The notes under the pieces: model-generated
The model's database searches: none
Seen by the model: the letters and a program-made list of their open reading frames with translations, nothing else
What the model was told of the DNA's origin: nothing
Assembly: GCF_003096675.1 (NCBI RefSeq)
Contig: NZ_QEKW01000004.1
Location: 124,001-188,000 of the forward strand
DNA: 64,000 nt
DNA from: Actinomycetospora cinnamomea
GTDB lineage: Bacteria > Actinomycetota > Actinomycetes > Mycobacteriales > Pseudonocardiaceae
Direction of reading: 5' to 3'
Shown here: positions 8,667 to 18,086 of the stretch, one piece after another
How positions within the stretch are numbered: the stretch's first letter is position 1
Layout of the letters: every line of letters starts with the position of its first letter
Made by a program: the position numbers and the translations under genes

Positions 8667-9749
8667 TCAGGCCGGGCCGCGCTCGCCGCGGATGAACTCC
8701 TCGACGCGGTCGTAGGCCACCGAGTCGCGGTACTGCTCGGGCGGGGACTTCATGAAGTACGACGACGGTGCGAGCAGCGGGCCGCCGATGCCCCGGTCCA
8801 TGGCGATCTTCGCCGCGCGGACGGCGTCGATGATGATGCCGGCCGAGTTCGGCGAGTCCCAGACCTCGAGCTTGTACTCGAGCGACAGCGGCACGTCGCC
8901 GAAGGCCCGGCCCTCGAGGCGCACGTAGGCCCACTTGCGGTCGTCGAGCCACGCGACGTGGTCGGACGGGCCGATGTGGACGTTGCCCGCGCCCATGTCG
9001 CGCTCGATCTGCGAGGTCACCGAGTTGGTCTTCGAGGTCTTCTTGGACTCCAGGCGCTCGCGCTCGAGCATGTTGCGGAAGTCCATGTTGCCGCCGATGT
9101 TGAGCTGCATCGTGCGGTCGAGCTGCACGCCGCGATCCTCGAACAGCTTGGCCAGGACGCGGTGGGTGATGGTGGCACCGACCTGCGACTTGATGTCGTC
9201 GCCCACGATCGGCACGCCCGCGTCGGTGAACTTCTGCGCCCACGCCGGGTCGGAGGCGATGAAGACCGGCAGCGCGTTGACGAAGCCGACGCCGGCGTCG
9301 ATCGCGCACTGGGCGTAGAAGCGGTCGGCCTCCTCGCTGCCCACCGGCAGGTAGGACACCAGCACGTCGGCCCGCGCCTCGCGCAGGGCGGTGACGACGT
9401 CGACGGGGTCGCCGTCGGCCTCGGTGATCGTCTCGCGGTAGTAGCGGCCGAGGCCGTCCATCGTGGGGCCGCGCTGGACGGTGACGCCGGTCGGCGCCAC
9501 GTCGGCGATCTTGATGGTGTTGTTCTCCGACGCGACGATGGCGTCGGCGAGGTCGACGCCGACCTTCTTCGCGTCGACGTCGAACGCGGCGACGAACTCG
9601 AGGTCGCCGACGTGGTAGCCGCCGAAGTCGACGTGCATGAGACCCGGCACACGGGTGGCCGGGTCGGCATCGGCGTAGTAGGTCACGCCCTGCACGAGGG
9701 ACGCGGCGCAGTTGCCCACGCCGACGATCGCCACTCGGACCGAACCCAT
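8667..9749 (-). CDS. ino1: Inositol-3-phosphate synthase
   Basis: This enzyme converts glucose-6-phosphate to 1D-myo-inositol-3-phosphate using NAD+, the first step toward phosphatidylinositol and mycothiol in actinobacteria. The 360-residue protein shows the N-terminal Rossmann motif [13 protein letters not shown], the conserved [10 protein letters not shown], and the family signatures [15 protein letters not shown] and [12 protein letters not shown] with [12 protein letters not shown]. Length equals the short actinobacterial form (about 360-370 aa). The ATG at 9749 begins the Rossmann strand immediately. PadR lies just upstream on the same strand (54-nt gap), so the PadR operator probably controls both genes. 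The pair corresponds to Rv0046c-Rv0047c in Mycobacterium tuberculosis. Confidence 0.96.
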   Translation of the reverse strand: MGSVRVAIVGVGNCAASLVQGVTYYADADPATRVPGLMHVDFGGYHVGDLEFVAAFDVDAKKVGVDLADAIVASENNTIKIADVAPTGVTVQRGPTMDGLGRYYRETITEADGDPVDVVTALREARADVLVSYLPVGSEEADRFYAQCAIDAGVGFVNALPVFIASDPAWAQKFTDAGVPIVGDDIKSQVGATITHRVLAKLFEDRGVQLDRTMQLNIGGNMDFRNMLERERLESKKTSKTNSVTSQIERDMGAGNVHIGPSDHVAWLDDRKWAYVRLEGRAFGDVPLSLEYKLEVWDSPNSAGIIIDAVRAAKIAMDRGIGGPLLAPSSYFMKSPPEQYRDSVAYDRVEEFIRGERGPA

Positions 9750-9803
9750 GTCTGTTCTCCTCTACGACTCTTCCTGGGGTGGGTGCTGGACGGACCTGTG
9801 GTC

Positions 9804-10421
9804 TCAGGCGTCGGTATCGGACGACGGGGCGTCGTCGGGGGCGTCCGCGGACCTCTCGGCGTCGATGAGCTCGTTGAGCCAGCGGACCTCGCGCTCCGTG
9901 GACTCGAGCCCGATGCGGTGCAGCTCGCGGGTGTAGTGGTCGATCTGCTCGCCGGCACGGGACAGCGTCGCGCGCAGGCCCTCGCGGCGTTCCTCCACCC
10001 GCCGGCGCCGGCCCTCGAGGATGCGCATCCGCACGTCGACGGGCGTCCGGGAGAAGAAGGCCAGGTGGACGCCGAAGCTCTCGTCGTCCCAGGTCTGCGG
10101 CCCGGCCTCGGCCAGCAGCTCGTCGAACCGGTCCTTGCCGTCGGCCGTGAGCTGGAAGACCCGGCGACCCCGGCGACCCCACGACGAGCCCCGCGACCGG
10201 CCGGACGCAGCGGGCTCGGCGCCGTCCTCGGTCTCGCCGGCGGACTCGTCGGTCTCGGCGATCAGCCCGGCGCGTTGGAGGCGGCGCAGGGTCGGGTAGA
10301 GGGAGCCCCAGGAGAACGCCCGGAACGTGCCGAGGCGGGCGTGGAGCTGCTTGCGCAGCTGGTAGCCGTGCATCGGTGCCTCGTGCAGGAGGCCGAGCAC
10401 GGCGAGCTCGAGCACGTCCAC
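9804..10421 (-). CDS. PadR family transcriptional regulator
   Basis: The 205-residue protein has an N-terminal PadR winged helix (LELAVLGLLHEAPMHGYQLR, then WGSLYPTLRRLQRAGLI) and a C-terminal coiled-coil dimerisation region rich in Arg/Glu (residues 125-190). An insertion of about 35 residues rich in Gly, Ser and Arg sits in the wing. PadR proteins are dimeric repressors that bind ATGTAT-type palindromes. Such a site lies 48 bp upstream of this gene, so autoregulation and co-regulation of the downstream ino1 are likely. The GTG at 10421 is the first codon of the conserved domain. Position and neighbours match Rv0047c. Confidence 0.9.
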   Translation of the reverse strand: MDVLELAVLGLLHEAPMHGYQLRKQLHARLGTFRAFSWGSLYPTLRRLQRAGLIAETDESAGETEDGAEPAASGRSRGSSWGRRGRRVFQLTADGKDRFDELLAEAGPQTWDDESFGVHLAFFSRTPVDVRMRILEGRRRRVEERREGLRATLSRAGEQIDHYTRELHRIGLESTEREVRWLNELIDAERSADAPDDAPSSDTDA

Positions 10422-10468
10422 CCCCGATCCCGCGCGTCCTCGCCGCCCCGGTGGACAGCGTGCCCAAC

Positions 10469-10485
10469 TGTATCGGAGCGATACA
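10469..10485 (-). promoter_or_regulatory. PadR-type operator upstream of padR-ino1
   Basis: A perfect inverted repeat TGTATCG-gag-CGATACA lies 48 bp upstream of the padR start, in an otherwise very GC-rich stretch. Its shape fits PadR-family operators (ATGTAT-type half sites), and it overlaps a TACAGT sequence that could be the -10 element on the minus strand. Confidence 0.6.
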
Positions 10486-10573
10486 TCAGGGGTAGCCGAG
10501 CCACGATCACGTCACACGTCGTCCCGGGACCGGCGCCCGCCACGAGGAGGGGACGCGGGGGCGCGGTGGTGGC

Positions 10574-10585
10574 TACGCTGGAGCC
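10574..10585 (+). promoter_or_regulatory. Leaderless promoter of the DUF5318 gene
   Basis: A TACGCT hexamer (10574-10579) ends 6 nt before the GTG at 10586, with no ribosome binding site. Confidence 0.5.
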
Positions 10586-10993
10586 GTGCCAGGAGCCCGC
10601 CAGGTGGTCGACTACGCCCTGCAGCGCCGCGCGCTGCTCGCCGGCGTCGCCGCCGGACGCGTGCCCACCGCGGAGGCCTGCGACGCCGGGGCCTACCTGC
10701 TCAGCGCCGCCTCCCACCACGGCCGTCCCACCGCCCGGACGTGCCCCGTGTGCCACCGCGAACCCCTCACCGAGGTCCTGTGGATCTTCGGTGAGCGTCT
10801 TGGCGCGGCCGCCGGATCCGCTCGTTCCGCCGACGAGATCAGTCGTCTGGCCGATGCGATCAGCGAGTTCACCGTGCACGTCGTGGAGGTCTGCCGCGGG
10901 TGCCGATGGAACCACCTCGTACAGTCATACGTCCTGGGGACCGACGACGCGTCGGGAGGCGGGCGCCGGCGACGCCGGACGGCCACCACCTGA
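10586..10993 (+). CDS. DUF5318 family protein
   Basis: The 135-residue protein matches the actinobacteria-specific DUF5318 family encoded between PadR and the class A PBP in mycobacteria (Rv0049 position). It has two cysteine pairs, CPVC (about residue 53) and CRGC (about residue 103), that could form a zinc ribbon. It ends in a basic, Arg-rich tail. No function is established; conserved linkage to ponA suggests a cell-envelope or regulatory role, which is inference. The GTG start is leaderless, and a hairpin separates the gene from ponA. Confidence 0.85.
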   Translation: MPGARQVVDYALQRRALLAGVAAGRVPTAEACDAGAYLLSAASHHGRPTARTCPVCHREPLTEVLWIFGERLGAAAGSARSADEISRLADAISEFTVHVVEVCRGCRWNHLVQSYVLGTDDASGGGRRRRRTATT

Positions 10994-11008
10994 CGGCACG
11001 GGCGTGAC

Positions 11009-11033
11009 GGCCCCCCGGGACCGACGGGGGGCC
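11009..11033 (+). terminator. Hairpin after the DUF5318 gene
   Basis: GGCCCCCC and GGGGGGCC form a perfect 8-bp stem with a 9-nt loop, 15 nt after the DUF5318 stop and 43 nt before the PBP start. It could terminate, or only attenuate, transcription into the PBP gene. Confidence 0.5.
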
Positions 11034-11076
11034 ACCACGGCGCTCCGGAGAACCACCCGGCACCGGGAGGCGATCG

Positions 11077-13953
11077 GTGGACGACGAGCGGCGCACGGAC
11101 CGCGGGGGCGCACGGCCCTCCGGTCCCGACCCGTCCCACCCGGGCGCCCCCCCGCCGCGACCCGACCGTGGCGTCCCGCCCGGGCCGCCCCCGAACGGCC
11201 GGCCCGCCCGAGGCGGCCCACCTCCCGGCCACCCACCCTCCCGACCGCCCCAGGATCCGCCGCCCGGGTCGCGCCCCGGGCCGCCGCACGGCCGTGCTGC
11301 CCAGGGCCCGCACGGGCAGCCCCCGTACGGCCAGGGCGGCCCCGGTCGCGGCGGTCCGTCCCGGCCGCCCGGGCCGGACGAGGACGGCCTGCCCTCGGGC
11401 TGGCGCGCGGTGCCGCCGTCGCAGAACCCCACCCACGGCCACGGCCCCGTCGACGCACCGACCGTCTCGACCGGAGCAGCCGCCGGGCCCGTCGGGTCGG
11501 CCGCGGCCACCCGGCGCGGCGCGGTCGGCACCGTCACCCCGCCCGACGGCGGAGGCCCCACGCGCGACGGGCACCTGCTGACCCACGAGGTCGCCCCCGG
11601 TCGCGGGGCGAGCGCGACGCGGGCGATGGCGCCCACCTCGACGGGTGGGTCCTCGCGCGCCGCCATGGCCGCCGGCGGCCTCTCGGGCACCGCGGTCGCC
11701 CCGGTGCCCACGCGCCCGGGCGGCGGTGGCGACGACCCGCCGGGCAACGGGCGCCGTCCAGCGCCCGAGGAGCCCGAGCCCGACCCGCGCCGGTCGCGCT
11801 GGCGCCGGATCCGCCGCGTCGCCTACGTCCTCGTCGGGCTGCTCCTGCTCGGTCCCGTGCTCGCGTTCGCGGTCGGCTGGATCTTCTTCCGCGTGCCGTC
11901 GCCGGACGACGCCGCCAACAACCAGGTCGCGACGATCTCCTACGCCAACGGGTCGTCACTGGCCTCGCTCGTCCCCGAGCAGGGCAACCGGATCAAGGTG
12001 CCGATCGCCCAGGTCCCGCTGCACGTCCAGCAGGCCGTCCTCTCGGCCGAGGACCGTTCGTTCTACTCGAACCTGGGCTTCGACCCCGTCGGGATCACGC
12101 GCGCGGTCTGGAACCAGGCGACCGGCGGCGTCGGCGGCGGGTCGACGATCACCCAGCAGTACGTGAAGGTCGTGCTGGTCGGCGACGAGTACTCGCTGTG
12201 GCGCAAGTACCGCGAGGTGGTGATCGCGGCGAAGATCTCCCAGGAGCAGTCGAAGGAGGAGATCCTCGAGAACTACCTCAACTCGATCTACTTCGGTCGC
12301 GGGGCGTACGGCATCCAGGCGGCCTCGCAGGCCTACTACGGCAGGGACGTCTCCCAGCTCACGGTCTCCGAGGGCGCGGTGCTCGCGGGCCTCATCCAGG
12401 CGCCGTCGCGCTGGGATCCGGCGGTGGACCGCTCGATGTCCGAGCAGCGCTGGAACTTCGTGCTCGACGGCATGGTCAGCCAGAACTGGCTGCCGGCGGC
12501 GGAGCGGCGCGCGCAGACCTTCCCGACGACGATCCCGCCGCAGCCGCGGCGCAGTGGCATCCCGGACAACGACCGCGGCCACATCGTCTCGGCCGTGCGT
12601 GCGGAGCTGAACTCCTACGGGATCACCGAGCAGCAGGTGAACCAGGAGGGGCTCCAGGTCACCACCACGATCGACCCGAGCCTGCAGGACGAGGCGGTGG
12701 AGTCCGTCGAGCGCCAGCTGCGGGGACAGCCGCAGAACCTGCGCACGTCGCTGGTCTCGGTCGACCCGCGCACCGGCGCGATCCTCGCCTACTACGGCGG
12801 CGAGGACGGCTCGGGCTTCGACTACGCCCAGGCCCGGCGTCAGCCGGGCTCGTCGTTCAAGCCGTTCGTGCTGCTCGCCGGGCTCGAGCGCAACCCGCCG
12901 ATCGGTCTCGGCACGACCTTCGACGGGTCGAGCCCCCAGACCATCGCGGGCACCGAGGTCGAGAACAACGAGGGCGAGAGCTGCCCGAACTGCGACCTGC
13001 GCACGGCGATGACGCAGTCGATCAACACGGTCTTCTACCAGCTCGGCGTGCAGGTCGGGCCGCAGAGCGTCGCCGACGCGGCCCACCAGGCCGGCGTCTC
13101 GGCGGAGCTGCCGAACCCCAGCGGCGGCATCGCGCTGGGTGACCGCGAGGTCCGCCCCGGCGACATGGCGTCGGCGTACGCGACCTTCGCGGCCGACGGC
13201 GTCTACCACCGGCCCCACCTCGTCAGCCGCGTCACCACGCTCGACGGGCGCGTGCTCTACGACGCGGGCGTCCCGGCCGGCGAGCAGCGCATGACCCAGC
13301 AGGTCGCCCGCAACGTCACCGAGTCGATGCTCCAGGTCGCCGACCACTCCGGCATCGCGCTCTCCGGCGGCCGCCCCGTGGGAGCCAAGACCGGCACCGT
13401 GCAGTCCTCGGTCGACGGCCAGAACAACGACGCCTGGATGGTCGGGTTCACCCCGTCGATCTCCACGGCGGTCTGGGTCGGCACCGACGACAACACGCCG
13501 ATCAAGAACGGGGACGGGCGACCGATCTACGGGCGCGGCGTACCCGGCCAGATCTGGCAGGGCTTCATGAACGACGCCCTGAGCGGCGACCCGGTCGAGC
13601 AGTTCTCCGACTTCCGGCCCATCGGGACGCCTCCCCAGACCACCCCGACGGCGCCGCCCGAGCAGCCGGGCTGCGTCGAGGGACAACCGTGCCCGCCGCA
13701 GAACCCCGAGGAGGGCGGCGACGAGTACGGCGACGACCCGTACTACGGCGGTGACCCGTACTACGGCGGCGACGGTGGCGGGTACTTCGGCGGAGACCAG
13801 GGCGGCGGCGACGGGGGCGGCGAAGGCGGCGGCGGTGACGGCGCTGCTGGCAGTGGAGGCTTCGGGGGCGGAGGCGGTGGCCTCGGCGGAGGTGGCGGCA
13901 GCGACAGCGACAGCGGTGGTGACAGCAGCGGCAGCGACGGGACCGATGGCTGA
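11077..13953 (+). CDS. ponA: Bifunctional class A penicillin-binding protein
   Basis: This enzyme polymerises lipid II into glycan strands (GT51) and cross-links stem peptides (transpeptidase) at the outer face of the membrane. The 958 residues run as a Pro/Gly-rich cytoplasmic tail (1-240), one membrane helix (about 248-271), GT51 with catalytic Glu325 in AEDRSFYSNLGFD, and a transpeptidase with SSFK (Ser592, Lys595), SIN and KTG. A roughly 110-residue tail rich in Pro, then Gly/Asp/Tyr, follows. The GTG at 11077 follows GGGAGG. The first TA tetrad of the GT51 motif has Asn where many families have His, as in actinobacterial PonA1. The GT87 gene starts 3 nt downstream, so the two form an operon. 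Confidence 0.95.
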   Translation: MDDERRTDRGGARPSGPDPSHPGAPPPRPDRGVPPGPPPNGRPARGGPPPGHPPSRPPQDPPPGSRPGPPHGRAAQGPHGQPPYGQGGPGRGGPSRPPGPDEDGLPSGWRAVPPSQNPTHGHGPVDAPTVSTGAAAGPVGSAAATRRGAVGTVTPPDGGGPTRDGHLLTHEVAPGRGASATRAMAPTSTGGSSRAAMAAGGLSGTAVAPVPTRPGGGGDDPPGNGRRPAPEEPEPDPRRSRWRRIRRVAYVLVGLLLLGPVLAFAVGWIFFRVPSPDDAANNQVATISYANGSSLASLVPEQGNRIKVPIAQVPLHVQQAVLSAEDRSFYSNLGFDPVGITRAVWNQATGGVGGGSTITQQYVKVVLVGDEYSLWRKYREVVIAAKISQEQSKEEILENYLNSIYFGRGAYGIQAASQAYYGRDVSQLTVSEGAVLAGLIQAPSRWDPAVDRSMSEQRWNFVLDGMVSQNWLPAAERRAQTFPTTIPPQPRRSGIPDNDRGHIVSAVRAELNSYGITEQQVNQEGLQVTTTIDPSLQDEAVESVERQLRGQPQNLRTSLVSVDPRTGAILAYYGGEDGSGFDYAQARRQPGSSFKPFVLLAGLERNPPIGLGTTFDGSSPQTIAGTEVENNEGESCPNCDLRTAMTQSINTVFYQLGVQVGPQSVADAAHQAGVSAELPNPSGGIALGDREVRPGDMASAYATFAADGVYHRPHLVSRVTTLDGRVLYDAGVPAGEQRMTQQVARNVTESMLQVADHSGIALSGGRPVGAKTGTVQSSVDGQNNDAWMVGFTPSISTAVWVGTDDNTPIKNGDGRPIYGRGVPGQIWQGFMNDALSGDPVEQFSDFRPIGTPPQTTPTAPPEQPGCVEGQPCPPQNPEEGGDEYGDDPYYGGDPYYGGDGGGYFGGDQGGGDGGGEGGGGDGAAGSGGFGGGGGGLGGGGGSDSDSGGDSSGSDGTDG

Positions 13954-13956
13954 TCG

Positions 13957-15582
13957 ATGAGCGGCGCCCCCACCCGCGCCGCGGGCTCCGGCCGCGCCCG
14001 CACGCACGACCCCGCCTCACTGGGCCCGGACCAGCGGGTCCGACCCACGCACGAGGACCCGTTCGTCGCGTCGGTGTCGGCCGTGGTCGGCGGTCCGCTC
14101 GGCGAGCACGCCGTGGCGGGCCGTGCCCGCTTCCTCACGCCGCTGCGGGTGGTGCTGCTGCTCGGGGTGGTCGTGCTCGCCCTGGCGTGGTTCGCCAAGG
14201 CGCCGTGCCTGCAGCAGTACCCCGGCGAGCGCGGGCTCGAGCTCGACTGGCGCGACGGCCGCCAGTACGTGGCGATGTGCTACTCCGACACCGTCCCGCT
14301 CTACACCGCCGAGCGCCTCGACGTGGGCGGCGTGCCCTACGTGACGTCATGGGTCGACCGGCGCGACGACGGCAGCGAGCAGGTGCGCTACATGGAGTAC
14401 CCGGTGCTGACCGGGTTCTTCCAGTGGGCCAACGCCCGCCTCGCCGACGTGTGGCTGGCCGGTGCCGGGGCGGGCCTGCTGCCGGGCGCGCTGCCGGTGG
14501 TCGTCTACTTCGACCTGTCCGCGTTCTGGCTCGCGCTCGCGTGGCTGGTGACGATCTGGGCGGTCGTGCGGCTGCGGCCCGGACGTCCCTGGGACGCCGC
14601 CCTCGCCGCGGTGTCCCCGCTGGTCGCGGTGCACGCCTTCACGAACTTCGACACGCTCGCGGTCGCCGGCGCCACCCTCGGGATCCTCGCGTGGGCCCGC
14701 CGCCGTCCGGTGCTGGCGGGGGTGGTCCTCGGCGTCGGCGCGGCCGCGAAGCTCTACCCGCTTTTCCTGCTCTATCCGCTGCTCCTGCTGTGCCTGCGGG
14801 CGGGACGGATGCGGGCGTGGGGGCAGGCGACGGCGGCCGGCGTGCTGACCTGGTCGCTGCTCAACCTGCCCGTCGCGATCGCCGCGCCGGACGGGTGGTG
14901 GGAGTTCTTCCGCCTCAACTCCGAGCGGGGCGCCGATCCCGACTCGCTCTACAACATCGTCGCCGGCCTGACCGGTTGGAGCGGCTTCGACGGCCCGCTC
15001 GCGCCCGGGCGGGCGCCGTCGGTGCTCAACGCCGTCAGCGCCCTGTTGTTCGCCCTGTGCTGCCTGGCGATCGCGGTGCTCGTCGTCCGGGCGCCCCGAC
15101 GCCCGCGGTTCGCCGCGATCGCGTTCCTCGTCGTCGTCGCGTTCCTGCTGACCAACAAGGTCTGGAGCCCGCAGTACTCGCTGTGGCTCGTGCCGCTGGC
15201 CGTCCTGGCCTACCCGCGCTGGCGCCCGCTGCTGGCGTGGATGGTGCTGGACGCCCTGGTGTGGGCGCCGCGGATGTACTACTACCTCGGCACCGACGCC
15301 AAGGGCCTGCCCGCGCCGTGGTTCTACGGCGCGGTGATCGTGCGCGACGTCGCGGTGCTCGTGGTCGCCGCGCTAATCGTGCGATCGGTGCTGCGTCCCG
15401 AGGACGATCCGGTCCGCACGCCGCGGGATCCCTCGTTCTCCCGCGGCCTGGACGACCCGGACGGGGGCGTGCTCGACGGGGCGCCCGACCGGACGACCCT
15501 GCTCGCCCGCGCGGACGCGATCCTGGACGCCGTGGCGGGGCTGTTCGGACGTGGTCGACGGCGGACTGGAGTCCCACGATGA
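13957..15582 (+). CDS. GT87-type integral membrane glycosyltransferase
   Basis: The 541-residue protein has about ten hydrophobic helices and resembles polyprenol-phosphate-mannose-dependent mannosyltransferases of family GT87 (Rv0051 position). Early conserved residues include YVAMCYSD and MEYPVLTG in the first extracytoplasmic loop, where these GT-C enzymes place catalytic acids. The later segment [11 protein letters not shown] is also typical. It probably adds a sugar to an envelope glycan or glycolipid on the outer face of the membrane. The ATG is 3 nt after the PBP stop, implying translational coupling. The last 70 residues are soluble and charged. Confidence 0.85.
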   Translation: MSGAPTRAAGSGRARTHDPASLGPDQRVRPTHEDPFVASVSAVVGGPLGEHAVAGRARFLTPLRVVLLLGVVVLALAWFAKAPCLQQYPGERGLELDWRDGRQYVAMCYSDTVPLYTAERLDVGGVPYVTSWVDRRDDGSEQVRYMEYPVLTGFFQWANARLADVWLAGAGAGLLPGALPVVVYFDLSAFWLALAWLVTIWAVVRLRPGRPWDAALAAVSPLVAVHAFTNFDTLAVAGATLGILAWARRRPVLAGVVLGVGAAAKLYPLFLLYPLLLLCLRAGRMRAWGQATAAGVLTWSLLNLPVAIAAPDGWWEFFRLNSERGADPDSLYNIVAGLTGWSGFDGPLAPGRAPSVLNAVSALLFALCCLAIAVLVVRAPRRPRFAAIAFLVVVAFLLTNKVWSPQYSLWLVPLAVLAYPRWRPLLAWMVLDALVWAPRMYYYLGTDAKGLPAPWFYGAVIVRDVAVLVVAALIVRSVLRPEDDPVRTPRDPSFSRGLDDPDGGVLDGAPDRTTLLARADAILDAVAGLFGRGRRRTGVPR

Positions 15583-15753
15583 GGGCGCTCCCGCGCCGCC
15601 TCGCGTGTCGCTCCGCGAGGACTGCGGCAGCCGGGTGAGGGTGGCCGTCACCACCGGGTTACTCGCTCGTTGGGTTCGACGTGCCGCCGGGACGGCCCAC
15701 TCCCCCATGGGGTCGGACCGGCACCCCCGGGTTCTTGCCAGAAAGGTCCGTCC

Positions 15754-16764
15754 ATGGCCCTGCGTGCTCCCCGTCTGCTGACCGCCCTCCTCGCCGGCGG
15801 GCTGGTGACGGGTTCGCTGCTCCTCGGTGCCGGATCCGCGACCGCCGCGCCGGACGACGTCGTCGAGGCGCGCTGCGGCGACACCGTGCGCGCCGAGCCG
15901 GGCCAGCAGGTGAAGCTGATCCCCGCGGTCGGCGGGCCGATCACCAAGACGGTCACCGAGACGACGGAGACGCTGTCCTCGCTCATCGGCGGGCTCCTCT
16001 GCAGCGTCCAGGTGACCGTCGTCGAGCCGGTGACCGAGCAGGTCGCCCAGGCGGCTCCGCAGGCGCGCCAGCTCACCGAGGGACTCGGCGAGACCACCGG
16101 CCGGGTACTGACCCCGTCCCGCGAGTCCTCCGAGGCGACGGAGGCCGCCGAGACCGAGGCGGAGGCCGCGGAGACCACCGAGACGGCGGCCGCGCCGACG
16201 CTCACGCCGGAGCAGACCGCCGCCGCGGCGCCCGCGTTCGCGCCCGCCTTCGGTGCGCTGCCCTCGTCGTTCCTGCGCTCGGCCACCGGCCCGGCGCCGG
16301 GTGTCGCGGCCTACGACCCCACCATGCTGCTCGGCTCGGCGTTCCCGGGCCTGCGCGCCGGCGCACCGGCCTACCTCGGCTACGACCCCGCCAGTGCCGT
16401 GACCACCGCCAGCCAGGTCCAGGCCCTGCCCGTGGACGGCCTGACCCGCGGCGGGGTCGGGGTTCCCGCGCTCCTCGCGGTTCTCGTGCTCTCCGGAGTC
16501 GCGGCCTTCACCGTGCGCCGGATCGTCCTCGGCCGCGCGGGTGGCGGCGCGCGTCCGTCGCCGGTGACGGCGCCCGTGGCGGAGGAGGCCGAGGAGGCCG
16601 AGGAGGTCGAGGAGCCCGCCGCGGACGGCGGGCGGACCGCGGCGGACGTCGCGGTGGCCGGCGACCGGGCGGACACGGTGGACACGGTGGACACGGTGGA
16701 CACGGTGGACACGGTGGACGCCGACCAGCCCGCCGCGGTGGGCCGCACGCCCGTCCCCGCCTGA
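15754..16764 (+). CDS. Secreted, C-terminally membrane-anchored protein of unknown function
   Basis: The 336-residue product starts with a clear Sec signal peptide (basic ALRAPR, hydrophobic core, cleavage after SATA/AP). An extracellular Thr/Glu/Ala-rich region (about 60-240) follows, then one membrane helix ([17 protein letters not shown], about 263-280) and an acidic cytoplasmic tail. The mature N-terminus has two cysteines (RCGD, LLCS). The tail ends with five exact TVD repeats. I do not recognise the family. The ATG at 15754 is 7 nt after GAAAGG and gives a complete signal peptide. It lies between the GT87 gene and rpsF, with its own 171-bp upstream region. Confidence 0.7.
   Translation: MALRAPRLLTALLAGGLVTGSLLLGAGSATAAPDDVVEARCGDTVRAEPGQQVKLIPAVGGPITKTVTETTETLSSLIGGLLCSVQVTVVEPVTEQVAQAAPQARQLTEGLGETTGRVLTPSRESSEATEAAETEAEAAETTETAAAPTLTPEQTAAAAPAFAPAFGALPSSFLRSATGPAPGVAAYDPTMLLGSAFPGLRAGAPAYLGYDPASAVTTASQVQALPVDGLTRGGVGVPALLAVLVLSGVAAFTVRRIVLGRAGGGARPSPVTAPVAEEAEEAEEVEEPAADGGRTAADVAVAGDRADTVDTVDTVDTVDTVDADQPAAVGRTPVPA
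16672..16716 (+). repeat. Five tandem copies of a 9-bp repeat
   Basis: GACACGGTG is repeated five times without change, inside the preceding gene and in frame, encoding repeated Asp-Thr-Val. Copy-number changes would alter the tail length by three residues without shifting the frame. Confidence 0.9.
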
Positions 16765-16774
16765 CCCCTCGCCG

Positions 16775-16789
16775 GGCGGTGGAACCGCC
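16775..16789 (+). terminator. Short hairpin after the 15.7 kb gene
   Basis: GGCGGT-gga-ACCGCC is a perfect 6-bp stem starting 10 nt after the stop codon. It is short and lacks a T-tract, so termination is only possible. Confidence 0.3.
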
Positions 16790-16865
16790 AGCGCGGGTGC
16801 TGCGTCGGACCTGGTGAGGGCGTGGCCGGGCCCCTTCGGTAGCCTGGTCGGACCGAGACCCTCCT

Positions 16866-16884
16866 GCCACGGATCGTCCGTGGC
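16866..16884 (+). promoter_or_regulatory. Hairpin in the rpsF leader, possible S6:S18 control element
   Basis: GCCACGGA-tcg-TCCGTGGC forms a perfect 8-bp stem just upstream of the rpsF ribosome binding site and is followed by CCG. Many bacteria regulate rpsF operons by S6:S18 binding to a leader RNA with a conserved CCG. The match here is suggestive only. Confidence 0.35.
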
Positions 16885-16913
16885 CGCCAGCCCACAGGAG
16901 GTGAGTGGATCTC

Positions 16914-17231
16914 GTGCGCCACTACGAACTGGTCGTGATCCTCGAGCCGAGCCTCGACGAGCGCACCGTCGCCCCGTCCCTCGAGACGTTCCTCAACGTC
17001 GTCCGCAAGGACGGCGGGACGGTCGAGAACGTCGAGGTGTGGGGCCGCCGTCGCCTCGCCTACGAGATCGACAAGCATGCCGATGGCATCTACGCCGTCC
17101 TCGACGTCAACTGCGAGCCCGCCACCGTCAAGGAGATGGACCGGCAGCTCGCGCTCAACGAGTCCGTGCTGCGGACCAAGGTCATGCGCCGCGACCCCGC
17201 CTTCGCCGGGCGCCGGGGCAAGGCGAACTGA
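16914..17231 (+). CDS. rpsF: Ribosomal protein S6
   Basis: S6 pairs with S18 on the platform of the 30S subunit. The 105-residue product opens with the conserved [11 protein letters not shown] and contains the ferredoxin-like fold with GRRRLAYEI and the C-terminal [10 protein letters not shown]. The GTG at 16914 begins directly with Met-Arg-His-Tyr, the family N-terminus. The extended Shine-Dalgarno AGGAGGTGA (16896-16904) lies 9 nt upstream of it, which is better spacing than for the in-frame GTG at 16905. Its stop overlaps the ssb start by one base. Confidence 0.97.
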   Translation: MRHYELVVILEPSLDERTVAPSLETFLNVVRKDGGTVENVEVWGRRRLAYEIDKHADGIYAVLDVNCEPATVKEMDRQLALNESVLRTKVMRRDPAFAGRRGKAN

Positions 17232-17788
17232 TGGCCGGCGACACCGTCATCACCGTGGTCGGCAACCTCACCGCCGACCCGGAGTTGCGGTTCACGCCGT
17301 CGGGCGCCGCCGTCGCGAACTTCACCGTGGCCTCGACGCCGCGCACCTTCGACCGCCAGAGCGGCGAGTGGAAGGACGGCGAGGCGCTGTTCCTGCGCTG
17401 CAACATCTGGCGCCAGGCCGCGGAGAACGTCGCCGAGACGCTCACCCGCGGCACGCGGGTGATCGTGCAGGGCCGCCTCAAGCAGCGCTCGTTCGAGACG
17501 CGCGAGGGCGAGAAGCGCACGGTCATCGAGCTCGAGGTCGACGAGATCGGCCCGTCGCTGCGGTACGCCACCGCGTCGGTCACCAAGGCCTCCCGGGGCT
17601 CCGGGGGCGGCGGTTACGGCGGCGGCAACGGGGGCGGCGGTTACGGCGGCTCCGGCGGGGCCTCCGGCTCCGGCGGCTCCGGCGGCTCCGGCGGGGGCGG
17701 CTGGTCGGGCGGGGGCGACGACCCCTGGGCCTCGGCCCCCGCGGCCGGCTCCTCCGGCGGCGGCTACGACGACGAGCCCCCCTTCTAG
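17231..17788 (+). CDS. ssb: Single-stranded DNA-binding protein
   Basis: SSB coats single-stranded DNA during replication and repair and recruits partners through its acidic tip. The 185-residue protein has an N-terminal OB fold (residues 1-115, with [20 protein letters not shown] and the [17 protein letters not shown] segment). A long Gly/Ser-rich linker (about 122-168) follows, and the acidic tip ends DDEPPF. The start ATG overlaps the rpsF stop (TGATG), showing translational coupling. The linker is encoded by GGCGG-type repeats, a likely slippage-prone region. Confidence 0.97.
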   Translation: MAGDTVITVVGNLTADPELRFTPSGAAVANFTVASTPRTFDRQSGEWKDGEALFLRCNIWRQAAENVAETLTRGTRVIVQGRLKQRSFETREGEKRTVIELEVDEIGPSLRYATASVTKASRGSGGGGYGGGNGGGGYGGSGGASGSGGSGGSGGGGWSGGGDDPWASAPAAGSSGGGYDDEPPF

Positions 17789-17838
17789 ACCTCGTTCACC
17801 ACCCGGTTCTGCTCAGGATCTCCAGGAGAAGACACACC

Positions 17839-18075
17839 ATGGCGAAGCCGCCGGTGCGCAAGCCGAAGAAGAAGGTCTGCACCTTCTGCAAGGACAAGAA
17901 CCAGCTGATCGACTACAAGGACACCAACCTCCTGCGGAAGTACATCTCCGACCGCGGGAAGATCCGCGCGCGGCGGGTGTCGGGCAACTGCAGCCAGCAC
18001 CAGCGCGACGTGGCCACCGCGGTCAAGAACTCGCGGGAGATGGCCCTGCTGCCCTACACCTCGACCGCGCGCTGA
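17839..18075 (+). CDS. rpsR: Ribosomal protein S18, zinc-binding form
   Basis: The 78-residue protein is S18, partner of S6 in the 30S platform. It keeps four metal ligands (Cys14, Cys17, Cys51, His54), so it is the zinc-binding (C+) version; actinobacteria often carry a second, zinc-free S18 elsewhere for zinc starvation. The sequence includes [17 protein letters not shown], typical of the rRNA-binding helix. The ATG at 17839 is preceded by AGGAG at 17824-17828. It sits in the rpsF-ssb-rpsR-rplI operon. Confidence 0.97.
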   Translation: MAKPPVRKPKKKVCTFCKDKNQLIDYKDTNLLRKYISDRGKIRARRVSGNCSQHQRDVATAVKNSREMALLPYTSTAR

Positions 18076-18086
18076 GGGAGGCCGAC

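Noticed and set aside
8958-13142. A 1394-residue frame on the plus strand across ino1, padR and ponA
   Set aside because: It is antisense to ino1/padR and then out of frame within ponA; no conserved domain, and it crosses known genes.
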